Source: Terriglobus roseus DSM 18391 (GTDB lineage: Bacteria; Acidobacteriota; Terriglobia; Terriglobales; Acidobacteriaceae). From it: a DNA stretch of 64,000 bases. How positions within the stretch are numbered: the first letter of the stretch is position 1; each line of letters opens with the position of its first letter. Shown here piece by piece: positions 18,062 to 26,416 of this stretch. The notes below the pieces were generated by a model. That model saw only the letters and a list, made by a program, of their open reading frames with translations. It did no database searches and was not told the DNA's origin. Position numbers and translations under genes: made by a program. Location of the stretch: NCBI RefSeq assembly GCF_000265425.1, contig NC_018014.1, forward strand, positions 3,348,001 through 3,412,000, in the 5' to 3' direction.

Positions 18062-19122
18062 GCGGACAACTGGTGAGCATCCTGGTACCGACGTACAACC
18101 GTGCGGATTGCCTGCTGGAGACGCTTGATTGCGTGCTCGCGCAAACGCACAAGGACTGGGAACTCATCCTCATCGATGACGGCTCGACCGACGGGACAGG
18201 CGACCTGGTGGCAGCTCACTTCCACGGCGACACCCGGTTGCGTTACATCTACCAGCAGAACGCCGGCGTTTCGCACGCGAGAAATACGGGATTACGCGCA
18301 GCCAAGGGCGACTTCATTACGTTCCTGGATTCTGACGATCTTTGGATGCCCTGGAAGCTGGAGGCACAGCTCGCCTGCATGGCCGCACGGCCAGAGGTCG
18401 GCATGGTGTGGACGGACATGGAAGCCATCGATCACGAGGGCCATCTGCTGGAATCCAGGCACCTGCGCACGATGTATAGCGCCTATCGCTATCACCACAT
18501 GGAGACGCTGTTCGAAGGCAATCTGCCTGCAGCCGCTGTACCAGGGATGCCTGCGGCAGCGTACCAGCAGGAGACGCCCGTGCGCCTCTACTTTGGGGAC
18601 ATCTTCGCGCCGATGATCCTTGGCAGCCTGGTGCACACGTCGACTGTGATGCTGCGGCGGGAGCGTGCCCTGCTTGTTGCTGGCTTCGACGAGACACTCA
18701 AGCGCTCGGGTGAGGATTATGACTTCCACTTGCGCACCTGCAAGGAAGGCCCGGTCGCGCTACTGGACGCGCCTGCCATTCGGTACCGTAAGGGCCGAGC
18801 GGATCGCCTGACCCGCCACACGGACGCCAGCGCGATCAACTTTCTGGCTACCGTTGAAAAGGCAGTGGCAAGCGATACGGAAGGCCGCCTGCGCAAGCAG
18901 GATGTGGAGCTGGTACGGCGCGAGGCGAATGAGTGGATCGCTGAAGAGAAGTTCAAGCTGCGCGATGGCCGAGGTGTTCGTCAACACGTGTTCCGGGCGC
19001 TCCGGCGCAATCCGCGGAAGCGCCGTCTGGTCGTTCTGGTGGTGTTGAGTTACATCCCGCCGGCGTTGCTCGACCTGGTGCTGCGGAGCTATCGCTCCGC
19101 AAAGGCCAAACTGCGAGGCTAA
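18058..19122 (+). CDS. Glycosyltransferase family 2
   Basis: 354 residues starting at the ATG inside the ATGA overlap. The GT-A fold is clear: VSILVPTYNRADCLLETL, DDGSTDGT (nucleotide site), SHARNTGLRAAKGDFITFLD and the DxD-like DSDD that binds metal and sugar nucleotide. A family-2 acceptor region follows with HTSTVMLRRERALLVAGFDE and GEDYDFHLR. An insertion of about 40 residues (LPAAAVPGMPAAAYQQ region) sits before the acceptor motif. There are no membrane helices, so it is a cytoplasmic or peripheral enzyme adding a sugar to the lipid-linked repeat unit. Donor and linkage are unknown. Confidence 0.88.
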   Translation: MSGQLVSILVPTYNRADCLLETLDCVLAQTHKDWELILIDDGSTDGTGDLVAAHFHGDTRLRYIYQQNAGVSHARNTGLRAAKGDFITFLDSDDLWMPWKLEAQLACMAARPEVGMVWTDMEAIDHEGHLLESRHLRTMYSAYRYHHMETLFEGNLPAAAVPGMPAAAYQQETPVRLYFGDIFAPMILGSLVHTSTVMLRRERALLVAGFDETLKRSGEDYDFHLRTCKEGPVALLDAPAIRYRKGRADRLTRHTDASAINFLATVEKAVASDTEGRLRKQDVELVRREANEWIAEEKFKLRDGRGVRQHVFRALRRNPRKRRLVVLVVLSYIPPALLDLVLRSYRSAKAKLRG

Positions 19123-19165
19123 ATTCGCTGGTAATTGCCGGGTTCTGTCGTATGCTGGCCAACAG

Positions 19166-19209
19166 TGGTCACCTTCTGGCTGCACTATGGTCACCTGCTG
19201 GCTGCACTA
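19166..19209. repeat. Perfectly adjacent 22-base tandem duplication upstream of the deacetylase
   Basis: Units 19166-19187 and 19188-19209 differ at one base (TGGTCACCTTCTGGCTGCAC versus TGGTCACCTGCTGGCTGCAC, each followed by TA). Each unit has a GG-N10-GC spacing similar to a -24/-12 promoter, but the -12 part is TGGCT rather than TTGCT. The second unit ends five bases before ATG 19215. Confidence 0.7.
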
Positions 19210-19214
19210 CGCCC

Positions 19215-20213
19215 ATGTCCAAACGCCTGTTGCTGTCACGCATTCTGAAGAGGTCGGGTGTCTTCGCCCTTCTTGACGCCCTGCCGTCTCGTCCGGGTGT
19301 CATCGTGCTGAATCACCATCGGATCGGCGATGCCAGCAAGACCCGTTATGACCGGGGCGTCTTCAGCCAGACGGCCGAGGGGCTCGGGGAACAGGTCCGT
19401 TTCCTGCAGAAGCGTATGCCGATCGTTGCGGGCGAGGAGCTGGAAGAGTTGCTGACCGGTAAGCGCCCGCTGGACCGCACCTACGCGGCGATTACCTTTG
19501 ATGACGGCTACCTGGACAACTACACCAACGCCTTTCCTGTCCTGCGGAGTCTGGGTGCTCCCGGCATCTTCTTTCCCGTGATTGAATACGCAGGAAGCGA
19601 TGCCGTTCCATGGTGGGATGAGATCGCCTATCTGGTGCGGAACACGGACCGCCCGGTGCTGGAAGTAAGTACGCCCGTTCCCTTGCGGGTGCAGGTGGGA
19701 TCAGACCGTGAGGCCGCGATCCGCCCCTTCCTTCGCCACTACAAGAGGCCGGAGAACCAGGACAGCGCCCGGTTCCTGCAGGAGCTGCGTGAGAGTGCCG
19801 GTTGCAGCCTGCCCGAGCCAGGACGCAGGTTCCTGAACTGGGGCGAGGCACGCGAGATGGTGGCGGCAGGCATGGAATTTGGCTCACACACCTGCTCCCA
19901 CACGATTCTGAGCCAGCAGAGCGCGGAGCAGCAGCGTTGGGAGCTGACGGAGTCTCGCCGCATTCTGGAGAAAGAGCTTGGCCTGCGGATTCATTCGCTC
20001 GCCTACCCGGTCGGTTCCTCGAGCGCATTCACCGATGAGACGGAGAAGATCGCGATCGATGCTGGATTCTCGTTAGCGTTTGCGTTTCAGGGCGGGTGGA
20101 ATCGGTCAGGGTCGATCCGTCCGTCCCATGTGCAGCGTATTTCTCCTGCGCCGATGATGGTGTCACTGGAATCCCAGGTCTTCGGTTTGACGAGGGCAAT
20201 TTGGACGCCTTAA
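19215..20213 (+). CDS. Polysaccharide deacetylase (NodB homology)
   Basis: 332 residues from ATG 19215; the upstream ATG at 19152 would translate the tandem duplication and is less likely. The NodB motif 1 is AAITFDDGYLDNYTNAFP with the two catalytic/metal aspartates, and motif 2 is FGSHTCSHTILS with the HxxxH metal histidines. Downstream LAYPVGSSSAFTDE is the usual motif 3 region. It removes N- or O-acetyl groups from sugars. No signal peptide is apparent, so it may act in the cytoplasm or peripherally on precursors. It follows the GT2 gene and is probably in the same unit. Confidence 0.88.
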   Translation: MSKRLLLSRILKRSGVFALLDALPSRPGVIVLNHHRIGDASKTRYDRGVFSQTAEGLGEQVRFLQKRMPIVAGEELEELLTGKRPLDRTYAAITFDDGYLDNYTNAFPVLRSLGAPGIFFPVIEYAGSDAVPWWDEIAYLVRNTDRPVLEVSTPVPLRVQVGSDREAAIRPFLRHYKRPENQDSARFLQELRESAGCSLPEPGRRFLNWGEAREMVAAGMEFGSHTCSHTILSQQSAEQQRWELTESRRILEKELGLRIHSLAYPVGSSSAFTDETEKIAIDAGFSLAFAFQGGWNRSGSIRPSHVQRISPAPMMVSLESQVFGLTRAIWTP

Positions 20214-20323
20214 TCACACGAAAGTTGTGGCATTAAATTACCACTATGTTCTAGACAAGTACCAATGCTGGTCCTAGGATCACGGTAATCCCTCCTATAG
20301 CAAGGATGGATACGAGGTCCCCA

Positions 20324-20725
20324 ATGCGCCAAGCGATTGTCTGTGCTGCCACGATCCTGTTCTCTCTTTCCGCTGTTGCCCAGACCAAGGTCTGCATGGG
20401 CGGCAATCTCGATTCGATGTCGAGCACAGAACGTCATTCCTGCGAAAAGCAGGTGCAAATGACGCGTGAAGCCGCGGTAGATGCGAAGGTGTCGGGCGAT
20501 TGGCACTTTGTAGTGGTCTGCGGCGAGGACGGATGGAAAGACTACATGGCCTTCTCGCAGCAGGGTGAGGCTCCGCTTCGCACTGCCACCTCGGATACGG
20601 ATGTTGCAGCCAAGACCATATACCTTCGCGGGACACGGCTGGAGTCTGCGGATGCGGCTGTGCAAATTATTGCGAACTCTTTGCGCAAACCAGCTGGCGA
20701 CGACATTGTGCTCGCCCGGAACTAA
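20324..20725 (+). CDS. Small secreted protein of unknown function
   Basis: 133 residues from ATG 20324, chosen because GAGG lies six bases upstream; ATG 20306 has the ribosome site touching the start. Residues 1-20 form a signal peptide ending AVAQ. The mature part has three cysteines (TKVCMGG, HSCEKQ, VVVCGEDG), so a disulfide is possible, and a C-terminal alpha/beta-looking tail (IYLRGTRLESADAAVQIIAN). I do not recognise the family. It is bounded by a gap upstream and a terminator downstream, so it may be monocistronic. Confidence 0.65.
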   Translation: MRQAIVCAATILFSLSAVAQTKVCMGGNLDSMSSTERHSCEKQVQMTREAAVDAKVSGDWHFVVVCGEDGWKDYMAFSQQGEAPLRTATSDTDVAAKTIYLRGTRLESADAAVQIIANSLRKPAGDDIVLARN

Positions 20726-20743
20726 CGGCTTCGAAAGAAAGAC

Positions 20744-20768
20744 GGGCCACCCTCGATCCGGGTGGCCC
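20744..20768. terminator. Bidirectional terminator
   Basis: GGGCCACCC (20744-20752), loop TCGATCC, GGGTGGCCC (20760-20768), followed by TTTCC. The nine-base perfect stem lies between two convergent genes and fits intrinsic termination in both directions. Confidence 0.88.
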
Positions 20769-20786
20769 TTTCCATTGCGGGTGAGG

Positions 20787-21821
20787 CTACTTCAGCTTTG
20801 CGTCGGGGTCGACCTTGCCGGAGTTCGGCACATATTCGAGATCGGCGATGGCGCTCATGCTGACGACCTCAAAGTCGGTGAAGGTGACCTTGCCGAGATT
20901 GTGGAGGTCGTCATCATCCCAGCGCACATCAGGCGTTCCCGAGAGGAAGAGCGGAGAGCCGTTGTCGGCAAGGATGGCTCCGTACGTTTTCAGCGCGTTC
21001 AGGATCGCCTGGTTCTTCTGCGAGTAGCCAGCGGTGTTGAAGCTGGCCTTGAGGCGGATACGTGCGCCCATGGGCAGCAGGGTGTTGCTGGCGTTGCTGC
21101 TGGCGTAGTGACGCGCGGGCCATACGAAGGCCGAGCGGGTGACGGGAAGAGTGAAACGAAGCGCATGGTTGATCTGCCCGGAGGCGGCTTCGTCATAGCG
21201 GACGAGGGCAGGCATGATCTCGAGGCCGGCCGCGTCGGCAGAGTTCAGACCCATCGGCGAGTTGGGCGGAAGCGCGCGCAGCTGGTTGCTGGTGAGGTCG
21301 ACGTAATTGCCCGAGTACGCCTGGATAGTGCCGTTCGACTTGCGACCCACTGTGCCACCGGAAGTGATGGGGCTGACGTTGTACATCTCGTAGAGCACGC
21401 ACTTGGGAGCGGAGACTACGGTGAGGAAGTGGTGATCATCGCCGGACTTTGGATTCGGTCCACCCTCGACGAGCGCATTGGCGCTGGAGCCTACGGGATA
21501 CGGTCCTTTGTCGCTGTCATCCTTGTCTTCGAAGGTGGTCTTGACCTTGGTGGCCTTGCCGTCGACGACGTTGATGGGCATGCCGTTGGAGGCTTCGCGG
21601 CCGAAGTCGGGGTGCAGGGCGTAGCCCTTACCAATGGTGTTGATGAAGACAGCGGAGTCCTGATCGACCGGAAGGCCGTTGATGGGAGTGTTCCAGATAT
21701 TGTCAGCGGGATAGATCATGCAGCCGCCAACCATGCGAGCCTGGGCGGGCGTGAGTGTCTGAGCCTGGAGCGCGCCGGCAACGGCCAGCGACGCAAGGGC
21801 AAGGGCAAGAAGCTGTTTCAT
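20787..21821 (-). CDS. Exported protein of an unrecognised family, paralog 1 of 3
   Basis: 344 residues from ATG 21821; the frame is open to 22148 but the upstream codons precede a clear signal peptide (residues 1-21, ending LQAQ). The mature protein shares an ordered set of motifs with the products at 26417 and 53516: YPADNIWNTPINGLP, ALHPDFG, VEGG, CVLYEMY, SADAAGL, LVRYDEAASGQINHALRF, VWPARHYAS, GARIRLKASF, YGAILADNG, SGTPDVRWDDDDLHNL and FEVV. The many invariant Asp, His, Arg, Asn and Trp residues suggest an enzyme or carbohydrate-binding protein. I cannot name the family. This copy faces a membrane glycosyltransferase across a palindromic intergenic region. Confidence 0.75.
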   Translation of the reverse strand: MKQLLALALASLAVAGALQAQTLTPAQARMVGGCMIYPADNIWNTPINGLPVDQDSAVFINTIGKGYALHPDFGREASNGMPINVVDGKATKVKTTFEDKDDSDKGPYPVGSSANALVEGGPNPKSGDDHHFLTVVSAPKCVLYEMYNVSPITSGGTVGRKSNGTIQAYSGNYVDLTSNQLRALPPNSPMGLNSADAAGLEIMPALVRYDEAASGQINHALRFTLPVTRSAFVWPARHYASSNASNTLLPMGARIRLKASFNTAGYSQKNQAILNALKTYGAILADNGSPLFLSGTPDVRWDDDDLHNLGKVTFTDFEVVSMSAIADLEYVPNSGKVDPDAKLK

Positions 21822-21927
21822 AATCACCTGCGAAAATGGGTAGGGCCTGGAGAGAGCCGAACTGGTCTGGGGATGAGAGAGCGTAACAAGATGCAATGCG
21901 CATGTTTTTGCGGACTTTCTTGCCGAC

Positions 21928-21949
21928 TCAAGGCGAATATTCGACTTGA
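21928..21949. promoter_or_regulatory. 22-base near-perfect palindrome between divergent genes
   Basis: TCAAGGCGAATATTCGACTTGA: ten of eleven base pairs match, centred on GAATATTC. It lies between the leftward exported protein and the rightward GT39-like gene, so a dimeric repressor or activator site is the simplest reading. No regulator can be assigned. Confidence 0.5.
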
Positions 21950-22041
21950 AATCGTCATCCCAATCTGCTGTTACGGCGCCGCGCGGAAGATAGTACATAA
22001 CTGGGCAGAACGTTCCCGGTAGAACGAGTGCCTGACTTTCA

Positions 22042-23595
22042 GTGGAGCGCTTGCTGCCGCTGGCCACCTGGAGATTTTTGTTGAGCTTTGCATCTGCCGT
22101 AGACACATCGACTGGAACGAACGACCACCGCACCACTTCCTTATTCAAGAACTGGAAGTGGCTGCTGCTCGCCGTGCTGACCCTGCTGGTGCAGGTGCTG
22201 CCTTACCTGTCCCACCGCTGGGTTACGGACGAGAGCTGGTATACGGGGCCGGGCTTTTCGATTGCACATGGGCATGGCGTTGCGGATCCGGCGATTGGTC
22301 CGAACGACATTGAGAATCACTTCGACGCGAGGCCACCCGGCACAGCGCTGGTGATCTCCGGCTTCTTCCGCGCCTTTGGTACGGGGCAGGTGCAGGCTCG
22401 CATGGGGTCTGTGGTTGCTGCGGCGATCGTGCTGCTTGCCGTGTACTGGATTGGGATGGAGGTACTGGGCAGGCGTGGCGCGGTGGTTGCCGTGCTGGTT
22501 GCTGCTACTGATAATTTCCTGGTGGCGAGTGCGCGCACTGCGCGACCCGAAGCGCTGACGACGATGGCGGTGGTGCTGAGTCTATGGGCGATGGTTCGGT
22601 ATGCGCGGGCCCCGGGGCGCGTGACCTGGGCCGTGGCGTCGGGACTGCTGATTGCGCTCGCTGCGATGTTCCACATTACCGTGCTCGGATTTGTGATTTC
22701 GTTTGGGCTGCTGGCTATCGTGATCGATCGCCGCAGTGGCCGCTTTCCTCTGCGGGGCGCGCTGCTTTACACGGTTGGTTTTGTGGCGGGACTGGTTCCC
22801 TTTGCGGTCTGGATCCTGACGAATCCGTTGGGCAAGACGGGCTTCCGTGCGGAGTATCTTGCGCGTACGCATGAAGCGCTGGCGATGAAGCTGGTGCATG
22901 AAGGTAAGCGTTACGGTGACATGCTGGGCTTGCATCAATTGCACGGGCATGGGCTGGAGTGGGTGCCGGTTCGACTGGTAATTCCTGCATGCTTTGCGAT
23001 CGCAACGTTCCTGCTATGGCGGTATCGGCGGTCGTGGCTTTGGCTGGAACTGCTGCTGGTGGTTCCGACGATCTTTTGGTTTATCGAGACTGCGAATAAG
23101 TCGTCTCGCTACTTTGCGCTTGCGGCGCCTTTCATTGCGCTGACGGTCGGTGCCTGCGCGGCTGCGACGGTGGATCGACCGCGCTGGCGCAAGGCGGTGG
23201 TGTGTGGCATTTCGCTCTTGGTGGTGATGCAGTTTGCCTCGAACCTTGTTCTGCTGCGCGCGGCCAGCCGTGCCGACTACAACAAAGTAGCCGATGAGTT
23301 GAACAGTGTGGTGCCTGCGGGCGAGCCTGTTTACGGCACGATTACCTTCTGGCTGGCGATGCATCAGCATCCGTATCTCTCGTATGAGCGGACGACACCG
23401 CGGATGGCGCAGGAGCGGTTTGGTGTGCGTTACTTTGTGCTCGGTGACCGGATGATGACGCAGGGTGAGCCGTGGGATGCTGAGTTCTACGCGGACATGA
23501 ACCAGTACCTGGCGGACCTTGTGCATCGAAGCACGTTGGTCGGTCATTTCCCTGATCCTTACTACGGGGATCTGACTGTTTACCGGACGCGATAG
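22042..23595 (+). CDS. ArnT/PMT-like membrane glycosyltransferase (GT39/GT83 superfamily)
   Basis: Up to 517 residues from GTG 22042; the true start may lie downstream, near the first helix (WKWLLLAVLTLLVQVLPYLS). About eleven hydrophobic helices. After helix 1 the periplasmic loop contains DESWYTGPGFSIAHG and DIENHFDARPPGT, the acidic region typical of polyprenyl-phosphate-sugar-dependent transferases. Such enzymes move a sugar from undecaprenyl phosphate onto a lipid, glycan or protein on the periplasmic face. Two further polysaccharide genes follow in the same direction. Confidence 0.8.
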   Translation: MERLLPLATWRFLLSFASAVDTSTGTNDHRTTSLFKNWKWLLLAVLTLLVQVLPYLSHRWVTDESWYTGPGFSIAHGHGVADPAIGPNDIENHFDARPPGTALVISGFFRAFGTGQVQARMGSVVAAAIVLLAVYWIGMEVLGRRGAVVAVLVAATDNFLVASARTARPEALTTMAVVLSLWAMVRYARAPGRVTWAVASGLLIALAAMFHITVLGFVISFGLLAIVIDRRSGRFPLRGALLYTVGFVAGLVPFAVWILTNPLGKTGFRAEYLARTHEALAMKLVHEGKRYGDMLGLHQLHGHGLEWVPVRLVIPACFAIATFLLWRYRRSWLWLELLLVVPTIFWFIETANKSSRYFALAAPFIALTVGACAAATVDRPRWRKAVVCGISLLVVMQFASNLVLLRAASRADYNKVADELNSVVPAGEPVYGTITFWLAMHQHPYLSYERTTPRMAQERFGVRYFVLGDRMMTQGEPWDAEFYADMNQYLADLVHRSTLVGHFPDPYYGDLTVYRTR

Positions 23596-23632
23596 GAGCG
23601 ATCGATGGCCAGGAGAGCGTGGATGAGGGTGC

Positions 23633-24928
23633 ATGATCGCAAGGCTTAGGATCGAGGCGGAGGACTTCCTCCGCTACAACCCCGTCGTCCGTAATTCTCT
23701 TGCCCGGTACAAGATTCTGCGCGCGGCGAAGGCTGATGCGAGCAGCACTGGGGCGGCTGTCGATGTGTTGCGCGAGCTTTGCGCGGCGGCGCGGCTTGCG
23801 AGCGATGATGCGCTTGTTATGCGTGCTGAGGCTGAGATTGCGCGCGTTTTGAATCGAATCAATCCATCGGAGGTTCGCTGGGAGACGCTTTTGCCGGATC
23901 CGACCTCGCGGCGGATCACCAAGGGCATTATTTTGAAGCCCTATGTCAGCGATCGGGAGAAGGGTGTCGTCTTCGTCTCGTTCGAAAACCAGATGGCGCG
24001 GATGGCGTTGGCGACGGACCTGGCACGGTTTGCGAGCCGGTACACGCTGGTGGTGTCGCCTTCGTGGTGCCCGCCGCATTCGGTTTTTACGTACCTGTTC
24101 CCGCGGGTGTACCCGGACAAGATCATTTCGCTGATCAGTAACCGGAAGGATCTGATGTACTTTCCGCGGATGGACTCGAAGTACAGCATGGTGCCGTTGT
24201 ATGCCTCGAACTGGGTGGACGATCATGAGTTCCGGCCGGTGCCGAAGGCTGAGAAGACGATCGACATCTTTATGCTGGCGAACTTTGCGAAGTACAAGCG
24301 GCATCATGCTTTCTTCCGGGCGCTGCAAGATGTGCCGCGGAACTTTCGCATTGTGCTGAATGGGCAGAGTGAGCCGGGGCGGTCTCGCGAGACGATTTTG
24401 AATGAGGCGGGTGCTTATGGTGTTCGCGACCGCTTTGAGTTGCGCGAGAATGTGACAGACCAGGAGTTGCACGACAACCTGGTGGGAGCGAAGACGAGCG
24501 TGATCCTGTCGGTGCGGGAAGGGTCGTGCGTGGCGGTGGTGGAGGCGATGTTTGCGAATACGCCGGTGGGGATGCTGGAAGATGCCGAGATCGGGTCGCG
24601 CGTCTTCATTACGCCGCAGACCGGGCGGCTGCTGCGGCATGCTGGGCTTGGAGCGCAGATTACGGATTTCGTGAACAACGCGCACACCTATGAGCCGCGG
24701 CGCTGGGTGGAAGACAACGGTGTGGGATGTGTGGCCAGTTCTGCCGTGCTGAATGATGCTTTGAAGGAAGAGGCTTTGGTCGCGGGGCGCGATTGGACCG
24801 AAGACATTGCGACGTTGCGGTGGCGTCCGAATCCGCAGTACTACCGGCCGGAGGATGCGGCACGGATGCAGGAGGCGCACGCGGATATTGCAGCTTGCGG
24901 ACTGCTGATGGGACTCGAGGCCCGATGA
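23633..24928 (+). CDS. Glycosyltransferase, GT4-like (GT-B fold)
   Basis: 431 residues without signal peptide. The C-terminal half has a Rossmann-like donor domain: FMLANFAKYKRHHAFFRALQ, then FRIVLNGQSEPGRS and VILSVREGSCVAVVEAMFAN, where Glu and the following E-x7-E-like spacing match GT4 donor binding. The N-terminal 100 residues are weakly conserved and helical. It probably adds a sugar from a nucleotide donor to the growing repeat unit. It lies between the membrane glycosyltransferase and the polymerase-like gene in one apparent operon. Confidence 0.75.
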   Translation: MIARLRIEAEDFLRYNPVVRNSLARYKILRAAKADASSTGAAVDVLRELCAAARLASDDALVMRAEAEIARVLNRINPSEVRWETLLPDPTSRRITKGIILKPYVSDREKGVVFVSFENQMARMALATDLARFASRYTLVVSPSWCPPHSVFTYLFPRVYPDKIISLISNRKDLMYFPRMDSKYSMVPLYASNWVDDHEFRPVPKAEKTIDIFMLANFAKYKRHHAFFRALQDVPRNFRIVLNGQSEPGRSRETILNEAGAYGVRDRFELRENVTDQELHDNLVGAKTSVILSVREGSCVAVVEAMFANTPVGMLEDAEIGSRVFITPQTGRLLRHAGLGAQITDFVNNAHTYEPRRWVEDNGVGCVASSAVLNDALKEEALVAGRDWTEDIATLRWRPNPQYYRPEDAARMQEAHADIAACGLLMGLEAR

Positions 24929-24960
24929 CCGCCTTACCCAGAGATTGGTGGAGCTGAGCC

Positions 24961-26415
24961 TTGGCCTTTTTCTTTACGCTGCTCTATATCTTGACGGCGT
25001 TTGTCAGCCCGCCTGTGCTCTTCGGCGACTTGCATGTCTATCACATTGAGCTGATCGTGGCACTGCTGGCGCTGGCCACTACCCTGCCCGGTGTCGGGCC
25101 GTCGAAGTTGTTTCAACAGCCGCAAACATGGGCGATCTTTGCGCTATGGATCCTGATCGGCGTTTCTGTCGGCATCAACGCGTCCATCCGTGAGGGCGCT
25201 ACGGCGTTCTATGGATTTCTGCCGGTGATGTTCGCGTACTTTCTGACTGCGGTGAATTGCAGGTCGAAGCGGCACCTGCAACTGATGTTCCTGGCGCTTT
25301 TCCTGGGCAGCTTTTACTTCATCGTGCATGGCTTCCTGGACCTGCGCGCGAATGTTTCGCCGAGTCTTTATCTGTATGGCGAGGGCGCTCTTCGCCGGTT
25401 GCGCGGTCTTGGGCTGATCAACGATCCCAATGACTTCTCGCAGATGATGGTGAGCTTGATCCCGTGCGTCTTCCTGTTCCGACGCCGGAGTGCTTTCCTA
25501 AACATTTTTGTGATCGGGATCCCGGTGGCGGCGCTGGTGACGGGCCTCTACCTGGCGCACTCGCGTGGTGCGGCGGTTGGGTTGATGGCGATTGTGATCC
25601 TGTCAGCGCGGCGCAAGATCGGAACGGTGCCGGCGATTGTGGTGGCGGGCGCGCTGTTTGCGGGATCGCTGGCGTTTGGCTGGTCGGGCGGTCGCGATGT
25701 CTCTGTGGAGGCGGGTGCTGACCGGCTGGATGCTTGGGTGATGGGCATCGAGTTCATCAAGACGCATCCGCTGCTTGGAATCGGGAACGACCGGTTCGGC
25801 GAGTTGAATTACATTACCGCGCACAACTCGATCATTCAGTGTGCTGCGGAGGATGGTTTCGTTGGATTCACCTGCTGGGTGATGTTCATCTTCGTGAGTA
25901 TGCGGACGGCCGTCCGTTTGAGTTCCGCGGGGAGTGGCTCGGGTGAGGATGAAGATGAGCCGGCCGTCGCGGCTGCTGCTGTGCCCGCCTCGCCGAAGGA
26001 CGCCTGGGCCATGATGCTGGCTCGAGCGAAGGAGCCAGCGGCGGAGAGCGTCAGTGCTCGCCCGGCCGTTGCGGCTCCCTCACTTGGTACCGGCGCCGCC
26101 CTCCGTTGGGGAGCGGTCAACCAAGGTATCGACATGGTTGGCGATCCGCGGGAGATCCAGACGATGGCTCGGCTGCTGCTGCTGGCGCTGACGGGATTTC
26201 TGACGGCAGGCTGGTTCCTTTCGCGGGCCCTGTCGCCATGGATGTTCATGTATGGCGGCCTGCTGTTCGCGCTGGAGCGCATGGCCGCGAGCCGGCAGAT
26301 TGTCCTGAAGAAGGACCCCTTCTCCTTTGTGCTGAAGTGGTCCGTCATCATTGGGCTTTCGCTGCTGACGCTGGTCTATATCACCCTGAAGGTCCGGTCG
26401 AAGATGGGTCAGTAG
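24961..26415 (+). CDS. O-antigen ligase/Wzy-like polysaccharide polymerase
   Basis: 484 residues from a TTG start (GGAG nine bases upstream). About eleven hydrophobic helices with the large periplasmic loop and LYLAHSRGAAVGLMAIV region that mark the Wzy_C/O-antigen-ligase family. A low-complexity insert rich in Ala, Pro, Glu and Asp (about residues 325-380) interrupts the last helices; it is unusual and probably a flexible loop. It would polymerise flipped repeat units in the periplasm. It ends one base before the convergent exported-family gene, with no terminator between them. Confidence 0.82.
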   Translation: MAFFFTLLYILTAFVSPPVLFGDLHVYHIELIVALLALATTLPGVGPSKLFQQPQTWAIFALWILIGVSVGINASIREGATAFYGFLPVMFAYFLTAVNCRSKRHLQLMFLALFLGSFYFIVHGFLDLRANVSPSLYLYGEGALRRLRGLGLINDPNDFSQMMVSLIPCVFLFRRRSAFLNIFVIGIPVAALVTGLYLAHSRGAAVGLMAIVILSARRKIGTVPAIVVAGALFAGSLAFGWSGGRDVSVEAGADRLDAWVMGIEFIKTHPLLGIGNDRFGELNYITAHNSIIQCAAEDGFVGFTCWVMFIFVSMRTAVRLSSAGSGSGEDEDEPAVAAAAVPASPKDAWAMMLARAKEPAAESVSARPAVAAPSLGTGAALRWGAVNQGIDMVGDPREIQTMARLLLLALTGFLTAGWFLSRALSPWMFMYGGLLFALERMAASRQIVLKKDPFSFVLKWSVIIGLSLLTLVYITLKVRSKMGQ

Positions 26416-26416
26416 G

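Noticed and set aside
21878-21893. GG-N10-GC in TGGGGATGAGAGAGCG upstream of the membrane glycosyltransferase
   Set aside because: Spacing fits, but the -12 element reads GAGC and the -24 element lacks CA, so the match is no better than chance in GC-rich DNA.
20565-22022. 485-residue plus-strand frame covering the exported paralog 1 gene
   Set aside because: It is antisense to a gene with a signal peptide and clear family motifs and has no start signal.
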